Assembly (NCBI GenBank): GCA_963585895.1
Contig: OY757939.1
Location: 35,630,938 to 35,694,937, forward strand
DNA length: 64,000 bases
Reading direction: 5' to 3'
From: Sepioteuthis lessoniana
Lineage: Eukaryota > Mollusca > Cephalopoda > Myopsida > Loliginidae
Shown here: piece after piece, positions 1 to 10,766 of the stretch
How the letters are laid out: each line of letters opens with the position of its first letter
How positions within the stretch are numbered: the first letter of the stretch is position 1
Position numbers and translations under genes: made by a program
Notes under the pieces: model-generated
The model's input: only the letters and a program-made list of their open reading frames with translations
The model's database searches: none
What the model was told of the DNA's origin: nothing

Positions 1-34
1 AGTTATTTAATCTAAAATCCTGTTTATATATATA

Positions 35-306
35 CCGACTCATTGACCTAGTGGGTAGAGTGTTCGCCAATGGTCCGGGAGACCTAGGTTTAATCCCAGG
101 TCGCGTCATACAAACTACTTTTAAAATGGTACTTGATACCTCCTTGCTTAACACACAGCAATATAAGGTACGTATCAATGGTAAAGTGGAGCAATCCAGG
201 GAAAGGAGTAACGCCCTTCCCTACACCTTGGTGAAGTGGCTATTGAAAAGGGAGCCCTCTGGTTGCCCTCGACTATGGTCACCAACTTATTTACTACTTA
301 CTTATA
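35..306 (+). mobile_element. SINE-D copy (tRNA-derived SINE)
   Basis: A tRNA-like head carries an A-box-like segment (GACCTAGTGGGTAGAG, 45-60) and a B-box-like segment (GGTTTAATCCC, 87-97). A body of about 200 bp follows and recurs at 15.4, 33.7, 35.7, 44.1 and 60.2 kb. The open frame that runs through it is incidental because the other copies do not conserve it. The repeat is clear; the exact ends are approximate. Confidence 0.8.
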
Positions 307-599
307 TATGTAAAGGTTTTGTGGTTTGCATAGAATTTAAAGTGCTTTTAAAAGCGAATGCATTTATAAAGTCAATAAAATATTTTAGATTCAATTAAAA
401 TATCTTAAAATTATAAAAAAGGGAACCGTTCGTTTCGGTCCCATCTTTTCAGAGAATTTTAAACCGTAACAGCCAAGTTTATACATGAGGAATTAAAGTT
501 AGGGTAGTTACCGTCGAAAAAGCATTGGGAGGGGGGAAAAGAAAATAGATCGAAAAAAAAAAAAAAAAAAAAAAAATGTATATGTCAGATCTGAAAGCG
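307..599. other. Non-coding spacer with A-run
   Basis: AT-rich DNA with a run of about 24 A at 553-576. No gene or known repeat recognised apart from the A-run. Confidence 0.5.
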
Positions 600-946
600 A
601 AAGTTTGTTGGTAACATTATTTTTATACGAGCTCGAGTTCATTTGTTTTCTCATATAGTTTAATTCAACATTGATCGTTTGTTTTCGTTCAGTTAAATGA
701 TTTCAAGTATAGTAAATGATTAGTTTTGACACATTGATAGGATCCTAACAGATACTACAACTCCGGATCTGAGTGGACCTGGGAGTAATTGCAATAAAGG
801 GGTTCTCCACTTTTCCCAAAGTTCCAAGACTTGAGCCTCACCATCAATCAGTTTTGTGTCATATCCAGGACTCTCGTTGGAGGGGAGAGCCTTATCCCTC
901 TGCAGAGATATAGTTGGCGAATTCTACGGCCCCAGCCGACTGGCTG
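600..946 (-). mobile_element. REP-B copy (B2 subtype)
   Basis: The conserved REP-B head reads on the minus strand from about 946 (CCAGCCGACTGG on the plus strand). The block around ACTCCGGATCTGAGTGGACC follows, then B2-type subrepeats (AGTTAAATGATTTCAAGTAT). The shared 3' tail is missing and the copy abuts an A-run. Confidence 0.7.
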
Positions 947-2396
947 AGATCCAGGTCAGCATTTAAAGTAAAGAAACGGAGGGTTAGAAATGCATTTAAA
1001 AAAATTTCTTTTCAAGAAAACGATTTGACAAAGTGGAAGATATAAAGACATAAGGGAAGTTTCAAAAATGCTTCGGACAATAAAACACTCACTAGAAGAA
1101 GGATGCTGAATGTCAAGCCAACTATTTAGAGGAAAATTAGCTTTGCCGACGGCGATAACTGTTACTTAACATGTAATGCATTTGATCATCACTGAGTGCC
1201 TTATCTTATTCCAGACTAAGTTGCTTAAATAAGAGTGGAAGAATCAGGCTCCTTAACCATAACTGGCCAGATGCTAACATTCCCAAACCAGTCACAATAT
1301 TGGGATTTTTTAAAATCTCACTTCGTTCTGATAGACCCGAGAGGGTTTAATGAACCTGTGAAAGAAATTCAGGAACTTCTGTTTATGGATATATTTCACT
1401 TCTTTCTTTCTAAGGAATGCAAATTTTTTCCCCGATACTATTTCCAAACGGATCTTTATCAATAACATAATTAGAGAGAAGAAGGGAGACTCGACTATTA
1501 TTTGTATCTATGGCTGGTGAGTCTTTGAAGAGTTTCGATTAACGGCTGCCGCGGGCACTTATGGAAGCGTTTTTCTCGGAACGATTGAACAGTTTTTCTT
1601 CTTTCAGTCTCGCTTTCGTCAAAAGCCAACGCCACACCAAACGAGAGAATCAGATTCGCGTAAGAGATCTTTGATTGGTTCATTTTTGACCAATGAGCGA
1701 CCACCGTAGTGTAAAACGTCTTTAACGATTACTGTAAATACAGGGTATCTAGAAAATATGTGGTTCATTCAGTAAATAAGGGGAATTAATTTTGAAAAAA
1801 AAAAAAAAAAAAAAAAAGCACAATTGTTTTTTTTCATTTTATATTGTTTGGAATTGGTTTATAGCAAAAATTATTTTTTTCTTGCATAAATATTTATTTT
1901 GAGGCTATTCAAAATGTCGGCAAATCAGAGTGATCCAGTGTTGAATAGAGGTCTGGCATTAAATATTTGGTAGTTGAGAAGAGCAAAAAAATATATGTAT
2001 AAAGAGGATTCGGGATTTAAATAATCCCAAATAGTTGATATCCCATAAACCAAACCTAAGATACCAGGATTTGATTATTTCTAATGGAAAATTGTACAAT
2101 CCAAACGAATATATTTATAACAAAAGTTCATAGCATTTAATTTCTTTTAGCGGTGAGAAAATATAATCAAAATTAGTAGTGAGTTAGAATATATTTATTT
2201 TTGGATTTGTCTTTATAATTAATATTTTGTGTTACAGTTTCAGTCTTGACGAATATGGTAATAAATAACACCAAATAATATCCTGTGTAATGTTCCATTT
2301 GAAGAAATAAAGTCCTGGTATCTTTAGCTAAAAAGAAAACATTTTATAAAAAAAAAGAAAAAAGCTATAGGGGTACTTATTTATGCACGATGATAT
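947..2396. other. Intergenic, no gene recognised
   Basis: Small open frames are present (for example 1235-1465 plus, 1498-1704 minus), but I recognise no domain in them. The block 1490-1740 is less AT-rich and has a CCAAT-box pair in inverted orientation (ATTGG 1674-1678, CCAAT 1690-1694). An A-run lies near 1795-1817. Confidence 0.4.
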
Positions 2397-2590
2397 GTGA
2401 GGGTCGATTGAAAAGTTCATGAGCTGACCAAGATACTCTTACCATGTAATATGACTAGATGAGGTTTATTTTTCAACATAGTCCCTCTTGCGGTTCACAC
2501 ACTCTTTCAGTGTTGCAGTGCTTGGATCTCATTGGCCAAAAAGTCAATAGGAGATATGACGTCATCATATGAACTTTTCAGTAACTCCGA
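2397..2590 (-). mobile_element. MITE-E copy 1 (mariner deletion derivative)
   Basis: Terminal inverted segments contain TTGAAAAGTTCATGA (left) and CATATGAACTTTTCAG (right). On the minus strand the interior translates to a degenerate mariner C-terminus, with an NEIQALQH-like stretch and a degenerate CVN..GDYVEK-like end. The same short structure recurs near 22.9 and 25.6 kb, so this is an amplified internally deleted form. Boundaries are good to about 10 bp. Confidence 0.65.
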
Positions 2591-2654
2591 TAATCTCAAT
2601 TTTAGTCTGGCTATATCTAAATTAATCTGCTAATATATACACACAAACATAATT

Positions 2655-2830
2655 AAACCTTCTGCGATGGGCTGGATGCTCCTCAACGTAAATCTTTGAG
2701 CTGAGTAAAGCTGGTTTAAAATCAGAATTTTTCTTCTCCAAGACAGGTTAGCCAATCTGCTCTACTATTTACCCCGAATTGGGAAGAGCACAGATTTATC
2801 CGTGCTTTTTCAAAAGGCATTAATATGAAG
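2655..2830 (-). mobile_element. Degenerate SINE-C fragment
   Basis: The reverse complement aligns with the central and 3' parts of SINE-C: a GGGTAAATAGTAGAGC-like block, then CTTGGAGAAGAAAA. It lacks the tRNA head and is strongly diverged. Confidence 0.55.
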
Positions 2831-3258
2831 TGAAAAAAAGGATTTGATCGTGGATCGCCGAATCCATTTTTGCCCTTGCCTCATCGTTGAGGTTCTTGTA
2901 ACCTGAACATCATCTGAGATCAACTGCACTTTCTCCTTTCGCTCAACAAATGTTTGTGGTTTCTTTCCATGGCGTCATAACCCAGTTTGAACTTATAAAT
3001 CATAAGTTCCAGAGTTAGACGATATTGCACATTTATCTGTGTAGCTTTCAAATCACACACAAAGTGAAGCAATGCATAACGTGTCAACGCACCAACTACC
3101 TCATTACTACTAACAACAGCAGCTACTTTTCACAGCTTCGGTCATATCATACACGCACCGTAAGTATCATCGACCAAAATATTGTAAAACTTCTGACTCA
3201 CGCTAGTAGAAATATAGCAAACTGTATATATATATATATATTTATTCATTTTTATCTT
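2831..3258. other. Spacer with short TA run
   Basis: No gene recognised. A (TA)n run at about 3224-3240 precedes the SINE-C copy. Confidence 0.4.
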
Positions 3259-3541
3259 GGAGGTGCCCGTGGTGTAATGGTTATCTTCGTAGGAAATGGA
3301 CACGGTGACACGAGTTCAAATTCTGGACGAAACAAATTGCATTTCACATAGCAATAATACCCTTGGGAAAGGTATAAATCCAACTATTATCCCTCCAGCT
3401 ATGGGTAAATAGGACAGACAGGGTTCTTCAGCCTTGGCAACTAGTCTAAGAGAAGGAAAACTGAATTCAAACCGGTTAAACTCCGCTTAAAAAGTTGACC
3501 TTGTGTCATATCCTGCCCGAGCGAATGGGTTGGTAAATATG
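3259..3541 (+). mobile_element. SINE-C copy
   Basis: tRNA-like head GTGGTGTAATGGTTA (A box) and GAGTTCAAATTC (B box). The shared central block (ACCCTTGGGAAAGGTATAAA ... GCTATGGGTAAATAG) follows, then a SINE-C-specific 3' part ending GGGTTGGTAAATATG. A possible target duplication TATATTTATT flanks both sides. Confidence 0.85.
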
Positions 3542-4104
3542 TATATTTATTTTATTTTTCTGTTTTGTTTTGTCTCTCCATTGATTCATAGATACGTATC
3601 TTCGTCTGTGACCACCGCCCTACCCATATCAGATAAATCTACAAGTAAACAAATAAACAAATCTTCTATTAAGTACAGAATAACCTGGCCGTACCGATTC
3701 TATGTTTAACTCAACGTGACTGTAGTTCACGCCGCTTTTACTCATGACCTCAGTGTTTACATCGCATGACTCAAATCCACCCTTTAGATCAACTGGTACC
3801 AACCCATTACCCGTCCACCACCTGTCTCGTTGCCACCCCTATCTTACTCACCCGTCCGGACGTCTTTGTCCGAACTCGTATTCCTCAAAACCCAGCCACC
3901 TCATCTTGAGGAACGTACGGTTTTCGTTCAGGCCGCCGCCAGTTTCAGTAACAGTTCCTTGGGCAGGATGTAAGGAATTTGCTTCCTTGTCATTGGTCTG
4001 AGAGAGCACCTGCAGAGCCCATTTCCTTTGCATGCGAATGGAATGGAAGTAAGAAATCTTAGTTAAGTGCACTCAAAGACACTTATACACTCCCTCACGC
4101 CAAG
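3542..4104. other. Spacer, no gene recognised
   Basis: Relatively GC-richer DNA with overlapping short frames on both strands (3744-4001 plus, 3848-4072 minus). Neither shows a domain I recognise. Confidence 0.4.

Positions 4105-4178
<74 letters not shown>
4105..4178. repeat. (CA)n/(TA)n microsatellite
   Basis: A short CA run continues into about 33 TA dinucleotides. Confidence 0.95.
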
Positions 4179-4179
<1 letters not shown>

Positions 4180-4221
4180 CAGCCTACTTCTGTGTATGAT
4201 TCTTAATATCTATCCATACCA

Positions 4222-4491
4222 ATTGGTTTCGTAGGTTAATAGTTACCGTCGTTAGAAATGGATACGACGACACGAGTTCACATCTTGTACGAGGTTACTT
4301 GCATATCACTAATACCATTCAGAAAGGTATAAATTTAATTGTTCTCTCCCATCTATGGATAATAAGTAGAGCAGACGGGGATCTTTAATCTTCGTATTGT
4401 AGCCGGTCTAGGAGAAATAAAACTGAATACAAGTCTGTTAAACTCCGCTTTAAATTGTCCTTATATCTCATCTTGCTTGTACGGAGGGGCT

Positions 4492-4497
<6 letters not shown>
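4222..4497 (+). mobile_element. SINE-C copy, diverged
   Basis: Head GTAGGTTAATAGTTACCGTC, B-box-like ACGAGTTCACATC, central block with AAAGGTATAAAT, and the SINE-C-specific 3' segment CTGTTAAACTCCGCTT. It ends directly in a (TA)n run. Confidence 0.75.

Positions 4498-4543
<46 letters not shown>
4495..4543. repeat. (TA)n microsatellite
   Basis: About 24 TA repeats immediately 3' of the SINE-C copy. Confidence 0.95.
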
Positions 4544-4544
<1 letters not shown>

Positions 4545-4723
4545 CCTGTTCATATCAATCTAGGTCAACAAGCTCTTATCCATCTTCGTGTGTTCATATC
4601 TATCGATTTCAGTCGGTATAAATGTTAATATCTATCCATTAAAATCGGTATTTTTCTATCCCTCCCAGCCAGTTCATATCTATCAAAGCATGTTTATACC
4701 TATACCAGTCTGTTTCCAAGTCT

Positions 4724-4770
<47 letters not shown>
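4724..4770. repeat. (TA)n(TG)n microsatellite
   Basis: A TA run changes into a TG run. The surrounding 4550-4730 has weak internal repetition of a TTCATATCTATC-like motif. Confidence 0.9.
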
Positions 4771-5840
4771 ATTTATCTGGGTTTTTTTTCATATAAAAAT
4801 CTAGAAAAAAAGGCTCTAGCGCTCATATTTTAAAATATCTTGATGTCAATAAATGTTTTATCTTCTTGTGTAACCATACAAAATAGATTTCTATCAATTT
4901 TCGTCTATATAGAAGAGGGTATTTACCAGCAGATATCAGGTCAATTTTAAAAATGTCCCAAAATGACCGTTTATCGATCTATTGATTTCTCAGTCGGCTT
5001 ATGTTTTTCTACCGATCAATCTGTTCTTTAAGCGATCGATTAGTCGGTATTTTTATCCAACTTGTTATATATGTTACATACACACAAGAGGGTCATTCAA
5101 TAAATAAGGTACATTCAAATCTGTACATTTTTCCTGAGAAGTTTGCAATAAGAAGCATTGTTTATAGCTGCCCCTTTTTCAAGAAAATCAATAGTGAAGG
5201 ATCCTTTTATGTTTCTGAACACTGTCAGTGTGACTTTTTTACTGACCGCTATGCCCGGATCAACTTTTTTTTTTTACTGGAGAGTATATTTCCATTCCAT
5301 GGTCTGTCTTTTCGACCAGATTAATCGTGGCAAACCCATGTTCGGTCCATTTGTCAACTTTTTAAAAACTAAAACATGCGTCTCCGTAAACATCACACAT
5401 TGTTCTGTAAATTTTTCATGCCTGCACTTCTCAGCAATTCAAATAATTAATGACAGACCTCTGTTCGAGCCTGGAGCACTTTGATTTGCCGGCATTTTAT
5501 AGAACCTAAGAAAGGATATATTTTTGCGAGATTAAAATAATTTTTGCTATGAACAAATAAAAAAAAAAAAAAAAAAAAATTAAAAAGTAGAATTAAAATT
5601 TATGGAAAAAATTCTGAAAGAAAAAATGTATTTACTTTTTTTCCAAAAAAAAAAAAAAACAAAAACAAAAAAAAAACAAACCCTTATTCATTGAATAACC
5701 CTCGTATGAAACTGTCTATCACCGTTGACCGTGTCTCGACTATTTCAACTTAGATCTACTTATACTGTATAATCCGATATTTGACGACTCATTATTCATA
5801 AATATAGGAAATGACACATCATATACTCTAAACAGAATGC
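4771..5840. other. Intergenic, no gene recognised
   Basis: Contains short frames at 5001-5324 and 5158-5484 without recognisable domains, and A-rich runs at about 5560-5580 and 5641-5685. Confidence 0.4.

Positions 5841-5877
<37 letters not shown>
5841..5877. repeat. (GATA)n microsatellite
   Basis: About nine tandem GATA units. Confidence 0.95.
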
Positions 5878-6044
5878 GGACGGACGGAAAGAGAGATGAA
5901 GATGAAATATTTTCAGATCTTAATTTTGGATTTTTGTTGTTGATAAATGAATTCTACTGATGTTATTCCTATAGCGACACATGACGATCTGAATTTTCTT
6001 ACACTTCTTTTACCCTCATTTACTTTGTTACAAATGGTGGATGG

Positions 6045-6076
<32 letters not shown>

Positions 6077-6258
6077 AAACCCCTAATCGTATGCGTACAT
6101 TTAAGTTCCTAATATCTCTGTAATTTTCACTTGTAATTTGAAGGTATGTCAAAAACATGTCCGTTGATAATTTTATGTAATTAAAGAAATTGAAGTTTCT
6201 ATCAGATCCCTCTTCATCGTTTTAATGATATAATTGAAAAAATTGATTCAACAGTTTC

Positions 6259-6910
6259 TGCCCAGTCGGCTGGCTTTGTAGAATACGCCTACTGCTTCTA
6301 TGCAGAGGAGTAGCCCTCTCTCCTCCAATGAGTGTCCTTGATATGATACTATACCATTAAATAAGGAGGCTCCAGTTCTGAAGCTTAGCTGAATGTGGAG
6401 TACCCCTTCATTGCTATAGCTCCCGGGTTTACTCCGACACAGAGTGATAGTACCTGTAAGGGTCCTAACTACTGGTCAGATAGAAATGTTTAACCATTTA
6501 ACTGTGTGCAAAAAAATGTCTATTATATTGAATTGTTATTGTTATATTGGAATATGTGGAACCATTTAGCTGTGGGTAAAAATTGAATTATTGGTACTAC
6601 ATTGTTGAATAGTTTCAAGTATTGTTTTGTGCTCATAAAACTATTATTGATACATAGCAATACTTGAAACCACTTCCGTGTGCGCAAACAAATTAATTCT
6701 AAAAAGAATTATAAGTTTTTTTCAACAATAAGTGAAATCATTTAACCGTGTACAATCAATAGCAATATTTATGAACAAACAAATTGTCAATATTAAATAG
6801 AATTATTGGTGTTAGATTAAAACACTTGAAACCATTTAACTGTGAGCAAACAAATGAGGTCTGGCTCATTTAAAAATGTTATCTACAAATTATGCATTTA
6901 TAAATCATAT
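6259..6910 (+). mobile_element. REP-B copy (B2 subtype), plus orientation
   Basis: The head TGCCCAGTCGGCTGG starts at 6259. The GTACCCCTTCATTGC block and then several degenerate B2 subrepeats follow (CTTGAAACCA..TAACTGTG..CAAACAAAT and variants). The 3' tail is not present. DNA-F starts just downstream. Confidence 0.8.
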
Positions 6911-7072
6911 ATATTCAATATATACAGGGTGTCTCAAAATAGATGCAACCTATTTATATGATAATTCATATTGCATCAAGTCATCTTTCATCTGAGTCTT
7001 TTCAAAAGTAATCATATCACTTCAGAAAGGTCAAACCAGACGACAAGGGGGAAAATTGAACGACTTTACCGT

Positions 7073-7195
7073 ACAGTACACGTGAAAGACAAAGTTCTTG
7101 GGAACGTCTTCAGAGGAATTTTTTTCGGACTCCTTCCGACAGAATCTCTCACCTCATCCACATTGTCAGGACATCTTGCATTCAACTTCCTGCCA
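7073..7195 (-). pseudogene. DNA-F transposase HTH-region fragment
   Basis: The minus-strand frame reads GRK, a short spacer, then PDNVDEVRDSVGRSPKK before running into a stop. This arrangement (basic linker, then a NV..VR.SV.RSPKKS-type helix) is seen in the N-terminal helix-turn-helix region of IS630/Tc1-like transposases with the DUF4817-type domain. Only about 40 codons survive, with no catalytic residues. Assignment is by pattern memory, so moderate. Confidence 0.5.
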
Positions 7196-7422
7196 GATCT
7201 GGGATTTTCTGCCTTCTAGTTAAAGTTGTTTACTGACCCTGTGGCTTGAAATTCGTGTACCCAACTATAAATTTAGCTTTTCTGGGGATAATTGTTAAAA
7301 TTAAAATTGCTGCGAAATTTTGCTTGAAGAGTTTGAATCATAAAATAAGTAGTGGCATGAAATAATTCTCTTCTATTGTCCAAGGCATTGTGACCGAGGA
7401 TAAATAGTTGTTATTGTATACT

Positions 7423-7693
7423 CGTGCGAGACACCAACTATACGGACACCTGCCCCCCATCACGAAAATTATACAAGTTAGACGAACAAGACACGCGGGA
7501 CACTGCTGGAGAAGCAAGGGCGAGCTCATAAGCGATGTACTCCTGTGGACCCCCACATATGGATGTGCAAAAGCAGGACGACCAGCACGAACTTACATAC
7601 AGCAACTGAAGACCTGCCGGAGGCGATGAATGATAGGGAGAAGTGGCGAAAGAGGGTCAGGGATATCCGTGCTGGCGGCGCGACATGATGATG
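7423..7693 (+). mobile_element. RTE-like LINE 3' end, 5'-truncated
   Basis: Encodes the C-terminus of a LINE ORF: LYGHLPPITK, TRHAGHCWRSKGEL and AKAGRPARTYIQQL, followed by a degenerate NDREKW..RVRDIRAGG end and an ATGATGATG tail. It is bounded by a 10 bp target duplication ATTGTATACT (7413-7422 and 7694-7703). The GHxxR...LxW.P..G..K.GRP motif and the short trinucleotide tail match RTE-type LINEs. There is a frame disruption in the QL.KTCRRR region. Confidence 0.85.
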
Positions 7694-7791
7694 ATTGTAT
7701 ACTATTTTCAAGTCAAACAAAAAAAGAACAACATTATTATTTGCAGAGTTATTAGTAGTTACAGCGGTCCTGTGTACATTGAGACACCCTG

Positions 7792-8545
7792 TATAAGTGT
7801 GAACAGGATTTGCTATTAAATAACCTACAAGGATTGATATGCCATAAAATCCAACTGATGAACAGTTCTTTGAGAATAAATTAGTTATTTCAATTGGTGT
7901 CACTTTATTTGACAAGTGAGAAGTCATACCTATTTTAAGCAATTCATCGAGACAGTGTCACTTCCTGGACTACCAACTAAAATTTTCCGGCTATACAGCA
8001 TCTGTCTCGATAAAAGATACTGTTGTTAAAACTTTACTTTTCTCATATTGTCCAACAAAAAAGCAGAATAAATCTTGCTGTGCAATCCAACAAAAAATAA
8101 AGTAATACAAAAAAATAACGTATCTCCTGGAAATAAATTAGAAAAATTAAATTCTCTTAATGCCATTTATTGACAAAAAACGACCTTTTGTCAAATTTTG
8201 TAAAAATGCTCTAATAGCTGCTACCATGCAATAAAATGCGATCTTTTTTTTTTATAGTAATTAAAACTAAACGCTCCTAATACCAATAAATGAAGAAACA
8301 GAAAAAGCGTTTTTTTTTTCTTATGTCCAATTCAGTAAAAATGTATACCGCTAAAACAGCTGCTGGAATACAATGGTTGATTTTAACGGCATTTCAACAC
8401 GTGTCAGGATATAATATGTCTAGAAGTTAGACAATTGTGTTCACTGAAATAAAAAATTTTTAAAAGATTTTTTTCCTCACACGGTCCTTTCAATTGGAAT
8501 AATTTTAAAAGATTTATTGAGACCATATATGGAACCCAAACAGGT
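7792..8545. other. Intergenic, no gene recognised
   Basis: AT-rich. Repeated phrases such as CTAATGCCATTTA(A/T)TGACAAAAA at about 8155 and 8757 suggest an old unclassified repeat, but I could not define it. Confidence 0.35.
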
Positions 8546-8606
8546 ATTACCACTTTAGGTTACAGTGGACCTGGGAGTAATAGCAATTAAGGGGTACACG
8601 ACACAA
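8546..8606 (-). mobile_element. REP-B fragment
   Basis: Only the AGTGGACCTGGGAGTAATAG block and a few adjoining bases match REP-B. Confidence 0.45.
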
Positions 8607-8859
8607 ACTCCCATCTCTACGGATACAGTTTAGTCTCATAATCCTGAAACATTGTCTTTTAGTGAGGCAGAACTCTTAGACGCATTGCAGAAGAAATAGC
8701 GTAATGTAAGCCTCAACCTCAGACTGTTTTTTAAAAGAAATTAAAACTGAATTCTTCTAATGCCATTTAATTACAAAAAGTAAAGAAGCTTTTGGGCATC
8801 TCAAGAAATTGCATGCTTAAATAAGGTGTCTTTATATACACGGGACCCATATGACTGCT

Positions 8860-9218
8860 AATAACTGTATTAATAATGTGTTATTTTTTGTTTCAGATTT
8901 GAAAATAGTATACAATAACAATTAATCCTCGATCAGAATGCCTTGGACAAGAGAGGAACAATATTTGTGTCACTACTTATTTGAAAACTGTTTCAAAATA
9001 GTAATAAATCATTAATCATATTAATGGGTTACATCTGAAACAAGAAATTCAGAAGAGGATTGCATGTCTTGGAAGCAGATATAAAACATTGTTGTGATGT
9101 CTCTACCTGAAAGGATGTATTTTTTACAGCACATGTTCCACATGACCGCCACTGCGCTTGTCTCAGTTATAAATCATTCTCATATTAATGGGTTGCATCT
9201 ATTTTGAACCATCCTGAC
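8860..9218 (-). mobile_element. DNA-F fragment, inverted copy
   Basis: The reverse complement matches DNA-F at two stretches. One is the 7340-7412/7704-7720 sequence (GTCCAAGGCATT, TTGTTATTGTATACT). The other is the left-end stretch TCAAAATAGATGCAACC. It carries the uninterrupted form of the site where the LINE inserted at 7.42 kb. Confidence 0.65.
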
Positions 9219-9670
9219 AAACACAAAGTTTTTTTTTTTTTAATTTGCTCCACCCAATAAAAAATGCTGATATAAGATCTGTAACAATTCAACCCAAGGT
9301 GATCTTTTTGAAAGAAGTTTGCTTAAACAAACCGCCGCTCCTAATGCCATCTAACAGTAAAAGCAAAACGAACCCTTTTAGGTGAACCGATTAATTTTCT
9401 TTTTCTCATAATAAGACACCAAACTACTTCCCGTCTCCGCAAACGAGAAGATGCGAGACAATTTTAAGCAACACGCGATGCACAGAGATATCAGTTAATG
9501 AGAAAATAATGTCACAAAGCATGAATTGCTAAATTTGCTCCTTAGAATATTTGAGCCAGGCTTAAGCCTTTCGATGATTTGGTTGGTACTCATTGGAATT
9601 CAAGAGACTTAGCGACGGTGCTGTTTTTCTTAAATGGCGTGGGGAGGGATATGATCTTAGTCGAAGGGTA
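9219..9670. other. Intergenic, no gene recognised
   Basis: AT-rich sequence with a T-run near 9228. No element recognised. Confidence 0.35.
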
Positions 9671-9767
9671 GGATCAAACATGAGCAGAAGAGAAGGAAAG
9701 AGGCAAAAGGGAGAGAGAGGGAGGGGGAGTTAGAGAAAGAGAAATAGAGAGGAGCCAGAAAGAGAAA
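9671..9767. repeat. Purine-rich (GAGA-like) tract
   Basis: Runs of GAGAGAGG, GGGGGAG and AGAAAGAG on the plus strand. Confidence 0.7.
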
Positions 9768-10315
9768 TTTGGTTTGGTTCTGTTATGGCATATCAACCAT
9801 TGTTGTTTATTTGAAGCCAAATCTATTTTTATACATATAAACAGTTCTATTTCAAACAATTCAGTTTAATCAAGAAAGTTGAATGATTCCTGTTTCCTTG
9901 TTTAATGGCATATCAACCTTTGTTGGTTATTTAATGCTAAATCCATCCTTCTAGAACAGCAGTGATACTATTTAACCCATAGCTGGGAGGATAAGGGGGT
10001 TCATACCTTTTCCCAAGGGTATTTGTTCGAAAGTGAACGTAATAGCGCGAATGGAGTTCGAACTTGCTTACTACGATTCCGCAGTCCATCGCTTTAACCA
10101 TTACACCAAGAGGACACCCCACCGAATGATACCAAGTATTGCTATGCATCTTAAAAAATTCAATTAAAGATCAGTCATTTATTTCCACATTTAAATGTAA
10201 AACATTTCAGTTCAGCATAAATACGCAGTTTAAAAGTCAAAACAGTTCTATTTCAAACAATTCAGTTTACCACAAATACAGTTTAGTTCTATTTTACCCA
10301 TAGATAGGGAGAGGA
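9768..10315 (-). mobile_element. REP-B copy interrupted by SINE-A
   Basis: The 3' tail (ATGGCATATCAACCATTG) starts near 9783. B1 subrepeats (CAGTTCTATTTCAAACAATT) lie on both sides of the SINE-A insert. Sequence ends at TTTTACCCATAGATAGGGAG, so the head block is lost. Confidence 0.75.
9891..10123 (-). mobile_element. SINE-A copy nested in REP-B
   Basis: Complete SINE-A on the minus strand: tRNA-like head at the right (TGGTGTAATGGTTAAAGCGA; B box GAGTTCGAACTCC-like), central block and 3' tail at the left. Flanked by GAATGAT at 9881-9887 and 10124-10130, a short target duplication. Confidence 0.9.
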
Positions 10316-10321
10316 GGCTGG

Positions 10322-10325
10322 AGTA

Positions 10326-10386
<61 letters not shown>
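10322..10386. repeat. (TG)n(TA)n microsatellite
   Basis: A short TG run followed by about 25 TA repeats. Confidence 0.95.
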
Positions 10387-10389
<3 letters not shown>

Positions 10390-10479
10390 TAAAAAGAGCA
10401 ATAGAGAGAGGGAGAAGTAGGGGTGAGAGCTTAGACAGAATGGAAGAAAATCAAAGGAAGACAAGAGAGATATGAATAT

Positions 10480-10532
10480 AAAAGATAACGAGAGAGAGGG
10501 AGAGAGAGAGAGAGAGCAGGAGAGAGAGAGAG
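10480..10532. repeat. (GA)n tract
   Basis: Nearly uninterrupted GA/GAGG repeats. Confidence 0.9.
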
Positions 10533-10766
10533 TCGGGTAGGTGAACCGTTAATTTGGTTGGAACGCTTTAGAAAAATATTTGACAACCTCATTACTGGTC
10601 TCTCTCTCCTCTTTTTTCTTCCCCTACAGTAAAAAAAGAAAAAGCTATAAATAACAAGGCACACACTTCCTGTCTCTTTTACTCTAACTATATGCTCGAG
10701 TTGTTACCTTAATCCTCATCGGGTGTTAAGGAAATGCGATATGGAGAATATGCAACTTGATCAAGA

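Larger units (their letters stand above)
6925..7791 (-). mobile_element. DNA-F transposon, Tc1/IS630-like, carrying a LINE tail
   Basis: Terminal inverted repeats CAGGGTGTCTCA (left, 6925) and TGAGACACCCTG (right, ending 7791) are flanked by TA on both sides, as expected for the Tc1/mariner superfamily. The minus strand encodes a transposase fragment (7073-7195). A LINE 3' end sits inside (7423-7693). A second, inverted copy of the 3' region lies at 8.86-9.22 kb without the LINE insert. The element is defective. Confidence 0.75.

Noticed and set aside
51-398. 115-codon open frame at the window start
   Set aside because: It lies over a SINE-D copy, and other SINE-D copies do not keep the frame.
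3744-4072. Overlapping frames on both strands at 3.7-4.1 kb as a possible gene
   Set aside because: No recognisable domain, no initiation context or splice structure, and both strands are equally open.
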